A stretch of DNA of 5,946 nt from JAFGQJ01 sp964588525 (GTDB lineage Bacteria > Spirochaetota > Spirochaetia > SZUA-6 > DRHE01). Position 1 is the first letter of the stretch. The number at the start of each line of letters is the position of its first letter. The stretch is from positions 1 to 5,946 of the forward strand of contig CAZPQC010000202.1 of assembly GCA_964588525.1 (NCBI GenBank). Reading direction: 5' to 3'. This document shows, in pieces, positions 1 through 5,150 of the stretch. A model generated the notes under the pieces. The model was not told where the DNA came from. It ran no database searches and saw nothing but the letters and a program-made list of their open reading frames with translations. The position numbers and the translations under genes are program-made.

Positions 1-679
1 TGAGGGAGACGGCGCCGACCTTGAACGTTCCTTTCCCCTGCCCGACGATCTCCAGGCGAGCGTTGTCGCTGACCGCGGATGACCGGAAGCGCAGGGGAAA
101 GCTCCGATACTCCGCGCCCAGTCTGCCGATCGGCTGCTCCAGGGCGCTGCCATCATCCTGTACGAGGCGCACACGGACGGCGACGCCGGGATCGCCCGAC
201 AGAACGATCCTGCCGACGTAGGCCTTACCCGGCATGAGGGCAAGCCCTTCCTGCGAAATGCCCGCTGTAGTGCCGTCTGACGGGAGGCCGACGACCGGGG
301 AATGGATGCCGGTGAACGGGCGCACGGTGTCCATGGTCACCGTGCCCGCCGGACCGATCACCTTCCACGGCGAGCCGCACAGGTAGTCATAAGGACCCGA
401 TCCCCAGTAGGGGTCATTTGTGGTCCCCCAGGGCGCGTATCGGTCGCGGATAATGAAAAAGAATTTCCGATCCTCGAGCATCTCCGCCCACAAACCGCCA
501 TAGATGCTTCTGCCCAGGTGCTCGATGAACTGACCGTAGATGTACTTCGAAATGGGGGCCCCCACCCGGGAGGTGTCGATTCGGACCTGGCTCTCTGCCT
601 TCGCGATGCCGAGCACGGCCAGGATGCAAGTGATTAGGGTGAGTGTTCGGGCAAGTTTCCGAGTTCGTGGGCGTTCCAT
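1..679 (-). CDS. Alpha-L-arabinofuranosidase, GH51, secreted (partial; 3' end outside window)
   Basis: Exo-acting glycosidase that removes terminal alpha-L-arabinofuranose from arabinoxylan, arabinan or arabinogalactan. The 226 visible codons are open to the left edge. Residues 1-28 form a signal peptide: basic start (RPRTRK), hydrophobic core LTLITCILAVLGI, likely cleavage after AKA. The segment around residues 43-74 (PISKYIYGQFIEHLGRSIYG, then GLWAEMLEDRKFF) is the characteristic N-terminal block of large GH51 enzymes. Residues from about 120 onward (SPVVGL, GISQEGLALMPGKAYVGRIV) resemble the CBM4/9-like domain often inserted before the catalytic barrel. The catalytic glutamates would lie beyond the window. 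The ATG at 679 follows GAGGTG by 4 nt, and this SD lies inside the end of the upstream lipoprotein gene, suggesting coupling. Sampled GC is about 68%, far above that neighbour. The family call is firm; exact substrate is unknown. Confidence 0.9.
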   Translation of the reverse strand, partial: MERPRTRKLARTLTLITCILAVLGIAKAESQVRIDTSRVGAPISKYIYGQFIEHLGRSIYGGLWAEMLEDRKFFFIIRDRYAPWGTTNDPYWGSGPYDYLCGSPWKVIGPAGTVTMDTVRPFTGIHSPVVGLPSDGTTAGISQEGLALMPGKAYVGRIVLSGDPGVAVRVRLVQDDGSALEQPIGRLGAEYRSFPLRFRSSAVSDNARLEIVGQGKGTFKVGAVSL

Positions 680-682
680 AGG

Positions 683-1105
683 TCACCTCGGGAGCTGTAG
701 CCGCTGTCGGAGATCCTCGTTGTACGAAGCAATTGCCTCCGGAAACGAATGCTCTGCTCGAATCTCCTCAATTATGAATGGTACAAAAAAGCCAAAACCA
801 ACGGCCAGCAGAGGCAATGAGATCAGTAAGTCACACTTGATTTCAGGAGCTGGCTCGTAGAATTCACGCCCCAAATAAGAGAGACCGACTCCAACGAAGA
901 GACCAGACGCGACACCTGTCACACGAGATGTGAACAACCTCCGCATCCCTCGACCACACTTGTCTTTAGCTTCCGCTGAGCTGTGGTCAAACGCCGGGGA
1001 GATCTCCGGTGGCGGTGGAACTGATCGACAACCGTTCGTTCCGAAAAAGACGATGCAGGTGAGACTAACCAAAAGAGACCGGGCATATTTCAGGTTCCAG
1101 TACAA
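683..1105 (-). CDS. Putative small lipoprotein with two C-terminal hydrophobic segments
   Basis: Not a family I recognise. I choose the TTG start at 1105 (140 aa), preceded by AAGGA about 9 nt upstream, because it gives a normal lipoprotein signal: a short N-terminus with K6 and R9, a hydrophobic core (SLLVSLTCIVFF), then TNGC with Cys26 as lipidation site. Threonine at -3 is a relaxed lipobox, as tolerated in spirochaetes. The frame stays open upstream to a GTG at 1204, but starts at 1204 or 1159 would put 30 or more residues before the signal. After Cys26 come a PPPP run (30-33) and hydrophobic segments at about 62-79 and 92-112, then a charged tail (SYNEDLRQRL). The stop lies 3 nt before the GH51 ATG, so the two genes are probably co-translated. 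Sampled GC is about 45%. Role unknown; perhaps an envelope protein. Confidence 0.55.
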   Translation of the reverse strand: MYWNLKYARSLLVSLTCIVFFGTNGCRSVPPPPEISPAFDHSSAEAKDKCGRGMRRLFTSRVTGVASGLFVGVGLSYLGREFYEPAPEIKCDLLISLPLLAVGFGFFVPFIIEEIRAEHSFPEAIASYNEDLRQRLQLPR

Positions 1106-1390
1106 ATAAGGGCTTCCTTCCAAGAGATTCGGACTTGTTTCGAAAACCAGCGCGAACATACTCCGGAGCGATGAGAAGCCGTGCCGACTCAGCCTGCACA
1201 ACACTATTCTACTTCAAATCCAGATCCAAAACCAGGTTTTGAAAGGGTAACCCATGGCGTTGGAAGAGGTAGCGTAGCGGGGACCCAAAGGGCCGACCTC
1301 CGGGACGTGATTGGAAGCAATACACCGGCTGAAAGGTCCACCGTAGCCGGGTGACGTAATGGAAAGCGGGGCATAGCGGGAATCCCGCAC

Positions 1391-1413
1391 TGTCAGACAC
1401 CAAGCATCTGACA
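1391..1413. repeat. REP-like hairpin (TGTCAGA / TCTGACA)
   Basis: Perfect 7-bp arms, TGTCAGA at 1391-1397 and TCTGACA at 1407-1413, enclose a 9-nt loop CACCAAGCA. The core resembles the TGTCAGRCACC-type intergenic palindromes found in many copies in unrelated bacterial genomes, some mobilised by REP-associated Y1 transposases. One copy alone cannot prove a repeat family; the other copies would have to be found elsewhere in the genome. Confidence 0.4.
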
Positions 1414-1455
1414 CTTGATTGCGGATCGCTGCGGTTTTCCGGTGGCCAAATAGTT

Positions 1456-1470
1456 CCTTGCCAAGCAAGG
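1456..1470 (-). terminator. Weak hairpin just past left tRNA fragment
   Basis: CCTTGC-CAA-GCAAGG forms a 6-bp stem with a 3-nt loop, 9 nt beyond the 3' end of the left tRNA fragment in its reading direction. Its place matches a tRNA terminator, but the following minus-strand sequence (AACTATTTGG) has only a poor T-run. It may be a decayed terminator or simply a chance palindrome. Confidence 0.25.
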
Positions 1471-1478
1471 ATATAAAA

Positions 1479-1524
1479 TAGCAGGAGCAGGACTCGAACC
1501 TGCGAACTCCGGGTCATGAGCCCG
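1479..1524 (-). repeat. tRNA (CAT) 3'-half fragment, left copy of att-like direct repeat
   Basis: On the minus strand this reads as an anticodon arm CGGG-CTCATGA-CCCG (anticodon CAT, tRNA-Met type), then a variable loop, a perfect T-arm GCAGG-TTCGAGT-CCTGC, the acceptor 3' strand TCCTGCT and discriminator A at 1479, with no encoded CCA. The sequence on the 5' side (above 1524) has no D-arm and no matching AGCAGGA acceptor strand in the right place, so this is not a working tRNA gene. Bases 1479-1520 match 5063-5104 at 39 of 42 positions in the same orientation. Such tRNA 3' duplicates are the usual footprint of tyrosine-recombinase integration. Confidence 0.75.
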
Positions 1525-1661
1525 CCTAAACCCTTATCCTGTATGATCTTACGTGATCAGTATACACCATCGCGAGGAAATGTGCAACATAAATTGACTG
1601 TATTGGGCCCTAACCATCAAGGAGGCATCAAATTGCCTCATGATTTCTCTCATGATCCAAC

Positions 1662-1829
1662 TTAGACGACAGACAACATGATCTTCTCGACATCGATCTC
1701 GGGTTCAAGTGCCAGGAATAGCCTCTGCTGCGTATATTCATCCCGGTGTTCTCGGATGTCATGGAGAAGGGCCGCCAGAGAGTAGACCGATCGGTCCTGC
1801 TTCTGAGTCGGGAGCTTCTCTATCCTGTT
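1662..1829 (-). pseudogene. Possible C-terminal gene remnant (55 codons)
   Basis: An open frame runs from just after an in-frame TGA (1832-1830) to a TAA at 1664-1662. It encodes a protein-like, charged, probably helical peptide: NRIEKLPTQKQDRS, then VYSLAALLHDIREHRDEY, TQQRLFLALEPEIDVEK and IMLSVV. It has no ATG, GTG or TTG near its start and I see no ribosome site, so it looks like the tail of a gene whose front has been lost or frameshifted. A weak hairpin (GAGGCA-TCAAAT-TGCCTC, 1622-1639) follows it on the minus strand. I do not recognise the family. It lies inside the tRNA-flanked segment and could be debris of the element that built the island. Confidence 0.3.
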
Positions 1830-1908
1830 TCACTCCGATATGCGACGCAAACCCAGGAAAACGCTCCTGACAAAATTACCGATGACGAAACGGAAGAGAA
1901 ATAGTTAA

Positions 1909-1928
1909 TTAGTTGCATTTGCAACTAA
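1909..1928. promoter_or_regulatory. Palindromic operator, probably for the MarR regulator
   Basis: TTAGTTGCA-TT-TGCAACTAA is a perfect inverted repeat with 9-bp arms and a 2-bp centre, ending 20 bp before the chosen marR ATG. Size and symmetry are typical of MarR-dimer operators, which usually lie over their own promoter. A weak promoter could overlap it (-35 TTGCAT at 1913-1918, 17-bp spacer, -10 TATTGT at 1936-1941); that would give an almost leaderless mRNA, so the promoter part is tentative. Inference: the regulator represses its own operon and is released by a ligand that the MATE pump exports. Confidence 0.65.
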
Positions 1929-1948
1929 GATTCTGTATTGTAAGTGCT

Positions 1949-2422
1949 ATGAGATGCAATCACCAATCTGAGGATAATGTCCGTTCCCTGGGAAGACTGT
2001 TCAACCATATCACGAGGAACATCCAGCAGATTGTCAGAAGGCAGCTTGAGGACAGCGGTATCGGACCCGGACAGTATCTGTATCTTCATATCCTTTCACG
2101 GGAGGAGGGTATCACGCAGTACGAGCTGACAGAAAAAATCGGTACGGACAAAGCAACAACAGCGAAAGCGGCGGCCCAGCTCGAAAAACTCGGATATATA
2201 CAAAGGCAGCAGGACACAGCAGACAGGCGGCAGATGAGGCTGTTTCTCACGGACAAAGGACGGGCTTTCCTTCCGCGGCTGCGGCATATACTTCGTGGAA
2301 TCACAGAAATTTGCTCGGCGGATCTGTCCCGGGAAGAAACTGATGAACTATTCAGATTGCTGAAAACCATGGCTGCATCTACAGGTAAACGGCTGGATGA
2401 ATTAAAAAGGACTAAGGAATGA
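1949..2422 (+). CDS. MarR-family transcriptional regulator
   Basis: 157-aa winged-helix repressor-type regulator of usual MarR length. An N-terminal dimerisation helix (about 11-34) leads into the winged helix: QYLYLHILSREEGITQYELTEKIG (about 42-65), recognition helix DKATTAKAAAQLEKLGYI (68-85), and the wing with the signature DTADRRQMRLFLTDKG (89-104). A C-terminal helix (about 127-155) completes the dimer interface. I prefer the ATG at 1949. The upstream TTG at 1913 lies within the palindromic operator and would add 12 uncharacteristic residues; the SD before 1949 (TAAGTG) is weak. The stop overlaps the MATE start (ATGA), so the two are one operon, like the MepR-MepA pair of Staphylococcus. 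Family certain; ligand unknown. No Cys-based sensing motif is evident beyond C3 and C122. Confidence 0.9.
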   Translation: MRCNHQSEDNVRSLGRLFNHITRNIQQIVRRQLEDSGIGPGQYLYLHILSREEGITQYELTEKIGTDKATTAKAAAQLEKLGYIQRQQDTADRRQMRLFLTDKGRAFLPRLRHILRGITEICSADLSREETDELFRLLKTMAASTGKRLDELKRTKE

Positions 2423-3864
2423 AAACGACTGGAAATGAATCGCGCAAGAATCCGGCCTGGAAGCCGAGACCGGCGGCAGCAGGCCGCGGCACTGTGAAAA
2501 GCCCTGCGCTGATCGAGGGGCCTGTAGGGAAAATGCTTATCCGTCTTACGATTCCGATGATTTTCGGGATTCTCAGCATGGTCCTGTATAACTTGGTAGA
2601 TACATTTTTTGTCGGCCGTCTCGGTAAGGACCAGCTTGCCGCACTTACTTTCACTTTTCCTGTTGTGCTTGTAATAGGCAGCATTGCCCAGGGAATCGGA
2701 ATGGGGGCCTCCGCTGTGGTTTCCCGGGCTATCGGGGCGAACGATCACGCGAGGGTCCGGCGGCTTGCTACAGACAGTCTAGTCCTTGCTCTGCTGATCG
2801 TAGGTGTTTTTGTAATTCTAGGGCTGTCTACAATAAATCCCCTTTTCCGTCTACTCGGTGCTGAAGACCGCATCATTCCTTACATCGGTGAATACATGAG
2901 GGTGTGGTATTTGGGGATGATTTTCGTAGTCTTTCCAATGGTCGGGAATAATACGATCCGAGCTACAGGGGACTCTAAAACACCCGGAATTGTGATGATG
3001 ATCGGCGCGTTCACCAATGCCTGTCTCGATCCCCTCTTCATTTTCGGAATCGGACCATTTCCCCAGCTCGGTATCCGCGGAGCGGCGCTTGCAACAGTTA
3101 TTGGAAGGTCGGTGACGTTTCTTGTAGCGCTGTATGTGCTCGGGGTGCGAGAAAAATTGATTGATTTCAAGATCCCGGCTGTAAAAGAGGTTCTCGAAAG
3201 CTGGAAGGAGATCCTTTATATTGGGATACCGAACGCGGCAACGAAAATGATCATTCCGATAGGTGCAGGTATCATTACACGGATTGTTTCTGTCCACGGT
3301 GCAGAAACCGTTGCAGGATACGGTGTTGCAACAAGGATCGAGTTTTTCTCCCTTGCAACAATCAATGCTCTTTCTTCGATTATTGCTCCGTTTGTCGGTC
3401 AGAATCTCGGGGCAGGCCGATACGACCGGGTTAAGGAAGGATACAAACGGGCAGAACTGTTTTCTCTTGTAATTGGAGGGGTGTTCTTTGTCCTGTTCAT
3501 TTTCCTTGCACGGCCGATTGCCGGGATATTTAATAATCACCCGGAAGTTATTCGTACAACTGTACTTTACCTGCACATCGTATCCATCGCCTATGCTTTC
3601 CAGGGAATTTACCTCGTGACTGTGCCGGCGCTCAATGTGCTGCGCAAGCCGATTCATGCAGCGTCCTTAAGTATACTGGAGATGTTTGTGCTGACACTGC
3701 CTCTTGCTCTGCTCGGATCACACCGGTTCGGCATTACAGGGGTATTTGCCGCTCTCGGTGTAAGCTATTTCCTGACAGGTACTGCGTCGAGGAGTCTATT
3801 TCTAACGATTCTACAACGGACAACTCTCTTATCGGATGTATCGGAACTGCAGACAAACGGGTGA
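2419..3864 (+). CDS. MATE-family multidrug/cation antiporter
   Basis: 481-aa inner-membrane exporter, the usual size for MATE (NorM/DinF/MepA superfamily) proteins, which expel cationic drugs or metabolites using Na+ or H+ gradients. About twelve membrane segments fall in two related halves. Family marks: PVGKMLIRLTIPMIFG then YNLVDTFFVGRLG (36-69), GMGASAVVSRAIGAND (94-109), NNTIRATGDSKTPG (177-190), PNAATK at the start of the second half (271-276) and APFVGQNLGAGRYD (323-336), the second-half counterpart of GMGASAVVSRAIGA. The first 35 residues are hydrophilic and basic, longer than in many relatives. ATG at 2419 follows AAAGGA by 7 nt and overlaps the marR stop by 4 nt. Downstream, the stop overlaps the ATG of a 56-aa ORF. 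Substrate cannot be read from sequence; the MepA-like setting suggests multidrug efflux. Confidence 0.92.
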   Translation: MKTTGNESRKNPAWKPRPAAAGRGTVKSPALIEGPVGKMLIRLTIPMIFGILSMVLYNLVDTFFVGRLGKDQLAALTFTFPVVLVIGSIAQGIGMGASAVVSRAIGANDHARVRRLATDSLVLALLIVGVFVILGLSTINPLFRLLGAEDRIIPYIGEYMRVWYLGMIFVVFPMVGNNTIRATGDSKTPGIVMMIGAFTNACLDPLFIFGIGPFPQLGIRGAALATVIGRSVTFLVALYVLGVREKLIDFKIPAVKEVLESWKEILYIGIPNAATKMIIPIGAGIITRIVSVHGAETVAGYGVATRIEFFSLATINALSSIIAPFVGQNLGAGRYDRVKEGYKRAELFSLVIGGVFFVLFIFLARPIAGIFNNHPEVIRTTVLYLHIVSIAYAFQGIYLVTVPALNVLRKPIHAASLSILEMFVLTLPLALLGSHRFGITGVFAALGVSYFLTGTASRSLFLTILQRTTLLSDVSELQTNG

Positions 3865-4034
3865 TGCGGCTTCTATCTGGTACAGAAACAGCAGGTTCCC
3901 GTGACCATGTCCATGAATTCAAGCGGAGCTGTTTGATCATCAACGTATCTACTGGGACCGGACGGATACAGAACAACCCTTATGTGTATGTAAAACAGAT
4001 CGTTTTATACGCTAGTTTCGCCACGGTTCACTGA
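3864..4034 (+). CDS. Small ORF (56 aa) overlapping the MATE stop, function unknown
   Basis: The MATE stop and this ATG share a base in TGATG (3862-3866), the classic arrangement for translational re-initiation. The peptide begins MRLLSGTETAGSRDHVHEFK, continues with RSCLIINVSTGTGRIQ and ends with VYVKQIVLYASFATVH. It is mildly basic, has no clear membrane helix and matches nothing I recognise. The preceding GGGTG is only a weak SD. It ends 5 nt before the convergent hicB stop, so it fills almost the whole gap between the two operons. A frame this long arises by chance fairly often, so the case rests on the TGATG overlap and the tight packing. Confidence 0.35.
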   Translation: MRLLSGTETAGSRDHVHEFKRSCLIINVSTGTGRIQNNPYVYVKQIVLYASFATVH

Positions 4035-4039
4035 ATGGC

Positions 4040-4462
4040 CTAACCTCCGAGCACCGAATCCAGGGAGAAGTCGGGGAATAGGTTCTTTACCTTCTTGATT
4101 GTTGCGAGGGAAGGATTGGAGCGACGCTCCAACCTTTGATAGCTGTAGAGATTGCGCATGCCCAGACGCCTTGCCGCCTCTTTTTGTGTCAAATTATGAC
4201 GCAGGCGAAGCTGCCGCAGCTGAAGCGAAAAAGCGATAGATGGATCCACTTCGACCGCCACGACATTTGCTCCGGAGGATTCAGAAGCCGGCGCAGGAAT
4301 AACAACGGTTGAGGACTCCGGTTCTTCCAGGTAGAGATTCAGCGCTTCGTGCATATTCTTTTCAAGTTCGAGTCGATCCTGGCCTTGGGTTACACACCCT
4401 TCTAATTCAATGCATTCAGCCCAAAGGCCGTCCTCATCGTGAATGCGAAAATGATAGGTCAT
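4040..4462 (-). CDS. hicB: HicB-type antitoxin with C-terminal HTH
   Basis: 140-aa antitoxin that binds HicA and represses the shared promoter. Residues 1-47 are the partial RNase H-like HicB fold: YHFRIHDEDGLWAECIELEG, then CVTQGQDRLELEKNMHEALN and LYLEEP. A linker (48-72) joins a helix-turn-helix of the XRE/Cro type: LRQLRLRHNLTQKEAARRLG (82-101), then YSYQRLERRSNPSLATIKKV (106-125), giving the DNA-binding activity. ATG at 4462 is preferred to in-frame starts further up (to 4519), which would overlap hicA and add a non-family tail. An AAGGAG lies 7 nt before this ATG, inside the end of hicA. The gap to the hicA stop is one base (TGA-G-ATG), so translation is coupled. The order toxin then antitoxin is usual for hicAB. 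It converges with the 56-aa ORF. Confidence 0.88.
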   Translation of the reverse strand: MTYHFRIHDEDGLWAECIELEGCVTQGQDRLELEKNMHEALNLYLEEPESSTVVIPAPASESSGANVVAVEVDPSIAFSLQLRQLRLRHNLTQKEAARRLGMRNLYSYQRLERRSNPSLATIKKVKNLFPDFSLDSVLGG

Positions 4463-4463
4463 C

Positions 4464-4661
4464 TCATAACTCCTTGCCCTTGCGAGTTTGCTCGAGCCGT
4501 TTGAATAGGGCACGCTCAAGTCCTCGTTTAAGTTCCTTGTGAAGGGGAATGATTTCCCGAAGATTGCCTTTTCCCACTTTCACATGAGAGCCCTTCCGAT
4601 GGACAATTTTCCACCCTGCCCTCCGGTAGAGTTTGAGCATCTCTTCGCCGCTTACGGGCAT
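4464..4661 (-). CDS. hicA: HicA-type mRNA-interferase toxin
   Basis: 65-aa toxin with a double-stranded-RNA-binding-like fold; family members cleave mRNA or tmRNA and stop growth until HicB is made again. Visible family marks: MLKLYRRAGWKIVHRKGSHV (8-27), with the conserved catalytic histidine His26 in GSH, and IIPLHKELKRGLERALFKRL (37-56), the usual P-x-H-x-E-L-x-x-G C-terminal block. Length is typical, with no sign of inactivation. The ATG at 4661 follows GGGGAG by 6 nt. It is first in the hicAB operon, transcribed from the palindrome-bearing promoter directly upstream. Inside the tRNA-fragment-bounded segment such a module would punish loss of the island, although chromosomal hicAB pairs can also act in phage defence or stress response. 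Confidence 0.88.
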   Translation of the reverse strand: MPVSGEEMLKLYRRAGWKIVHRKGSHVKVGKGNLREIIPLHKELKRGLERALFKRLEQTRKGKEL

Positions 4662-4676
4662 TCAATTCTCCCCTCA

Positions 4677-4706
4677 AGTATACCAACTATAATTGGTAGA
4701 TGGCAA
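4677..4706 (-). promoter_or_regulatory. hicAB promoter with palindromic operator in its spacer
   Basis: On the minus strand a -35 TTGCCA (4706-4701) and a -10 TATACT (4682-4677), each 5 of 6 to consensus, are separated by 18 bp. A perfect inverted repeat TACCAA-CTATAA-TTGGTA (4681-4698) fills the spacer and touches the -10. A repressor bound there would exclude RNA polymerase, so this is the natural site for autoregulation by the HTH of HicB. The promoter places the transcript start about 8 nt below the -10, leaving a very short leader before hicA. Confidence 0.75.
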
Positions 4707-5024
4707 GTTGGTCAGCGTCACTTCGGCGGATGTGTATCGATTGCTGACCTCCACTTGTAAATAACTGGCTATTTCCGATTATTGATTGAAAAATATCGAG
4801 AGTCTTCGCCAAAAGGGCATACGAAACAGCGGTGGATAGATCTCTATTCCGTGTCTGGCTTTAGCCTGAAGGCGGGTTCGGTTGTTGCAGTGTAGATTGG
4901 GAAGCCGTAGATATTGTATAGGTTGTAGGGTAGGATGCGCTGCCGAACCTACTCGTACAGTCTTCAGAAGGGTGAAATTCCAATACCGGATGTGGCGACA
5001 GCACCGGTAGTCGATAAAAACAGC
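4707..5024. other. Intergenic stretch between hicAB promoter and tRNA terminator
   Basis: No convincing gene. Plus-strand frames here are shadows, or reverse translations running into the tRNA fragment. The only coding-like piece is the short minus-strand frame at 4844-4948. Segment 4745-4800 is AT-rich and featureless. GGTTCGG near 4877 and CCGAACC near 4943 form a loose inverted pair of unknown meaning. Confidence 0.35.
4844..4948 (-). pseudogene. Possible C-terminal gene remnant (34 codons)
   Basis: An open frame between an in-frame TAG at 4951-4949 and a TAG stop at 4846-4844 encodes VRQRILPYNLYNIYGFPIYT followed by ATTEPAFRLKPDTE. The peptide has a natural-looking composition (aromatic, then acidic tail) but no start codon, ribosome site or upstream continuation in frame. 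It may be the end of a broken gene, or a chance frame. I do not recognise the family. Confidence 0.22.
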
Positions 5025-5049
5025 AAAGCCCCTCGTTCAGAGGGGCTTT
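5025..5049 (-). terminator. Rho-independent terminator, probably of the ancestral tRNA gene
   Basis: AAAGCCCCTC and GAGGGGCTTT form a perfect 10-bp stem around a 5-nt loop. On the minus strand the stem is followed by GCTGTTTTTATC, a good T-run. It begins 13 nt after the 3' end of the right tRNA fragment. That position suggests that this fragment is the original chromosomal 3' end and kept its own terminator. The A-rich left arm and TTT in the right arm could give some plus-strand activity as well. Confidence 0.75.
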
Positions 5050-5062
5050 CTACGCACAAATA

Positions 5063-5104
5063 TAGCAGGGGCAGGACTCGAACCTGCGACCTCCGGGTTA
5101 TGAG
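5063..5104 (-). repeat. tRNA (CAT) 3'-half fragment, right copy of att-like direct repeat
   Basis: Minus-strand reading: anticodon loop CTCATAA, stem 3' strand CCCGG, variable loop, T-arm GCAGG-TTCGAGT-CCTGC, acceptor 3' strand CCCTGCT, discriminator A at 5063, no encoded CCA. Similarity to a tRNA stops exactly at the 5' edge of the anticodon loop: above 5104 the sequence is GGGGTGCT rather than a stem strand ending CCGGG directly before the loop, and no D-arm follows. A break in the anticodon loop is a known crossover position for tyrosine recombinases that use tRNA genes. It matches 1479-1520 at 39 of 42 positions, same orientation, and is followed by a strong terminator. Confidence 0.75.
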
Positions 5105-5150
5105 AGCACCCCGGCTTTGTATCGGCTCGTATCCGCCTGTTGATTATTGT

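Larger units (their letters stand above)
1206..1478. other. Palindrome-rich intergenic stretch, no credible gene
   Basis: This lies upstream of the lipoprotein gene. Open frames of up to about 100 codons run through it on the minus strand, but their N-termini are the reverse translation of the tRNA fragment, and I do not regard them as genes. What is visible instead is structure: GGGTAACCC near 1239, a GGACCC-AAA-GGGCC hairpin in the 1280s, a perfect GCGGGA-A-TCCCGC palindrome at 1376-1388, and a REP-like hairpin at 1391-1413. Any lipoprotein promoter must be here; a TAGAAT that could be a -10 box reads on the minus strand just above 1205, without a convincing -35. Confidence 0.4.

Noticed and set aside
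302..637. Plus-strand frames across the left end (21-221, 302-637, 540-860)
   Set aside because: They lie opposite the GH51 and lipoprotein genes, whose minus-strand frames carry the family motifs and signal peptides.
1209..1517. Minus-strand frames of 84 and 102 codons across the palindrome-rich stretch
   Set aside because: The longer frame begins inside the tRNA fragment (its first residues are a tRNA read as protein), and both run through palindromes; neither has a known domain.
1479..1560. A complete tRNA-Met gene at the left repeat
   Set aside because: The T-arm, acceptor 3' strand and anticodon arm are present, but the sequence above 1524 gives no D-arm and no acceptor 5' strand.
1637..1656. 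Two copies of CTCATGAT at a 12-bp period as a CRISPR or iteron array
   Set aside because: There are only two short copies, with no further units or spacers.
2086..2748. Long minus-strand frame opposite marR and the MATE start (220 codons), and a similar one at 2851-3657
   Set aside because: These are antisense shadows of two clearly identified genes, with odd Cys/Ser/Arg-rich composition.
3976..4015. AAAAC-AGATC-GTTTT as a terminator for the MATE operon
   Set aside because: A 5-bp AT-rich stem lying inside the 56-aa ORF, without GC clamp or proper T-run, is not convincing.
4036..4046. GCCTAAC as an integron attC end, with a similar CCCTAAC near 1608
   Set aside because: No paired GTTRRRY partner or attC-like fold is found around either, and the first overlaps the hicB stop.
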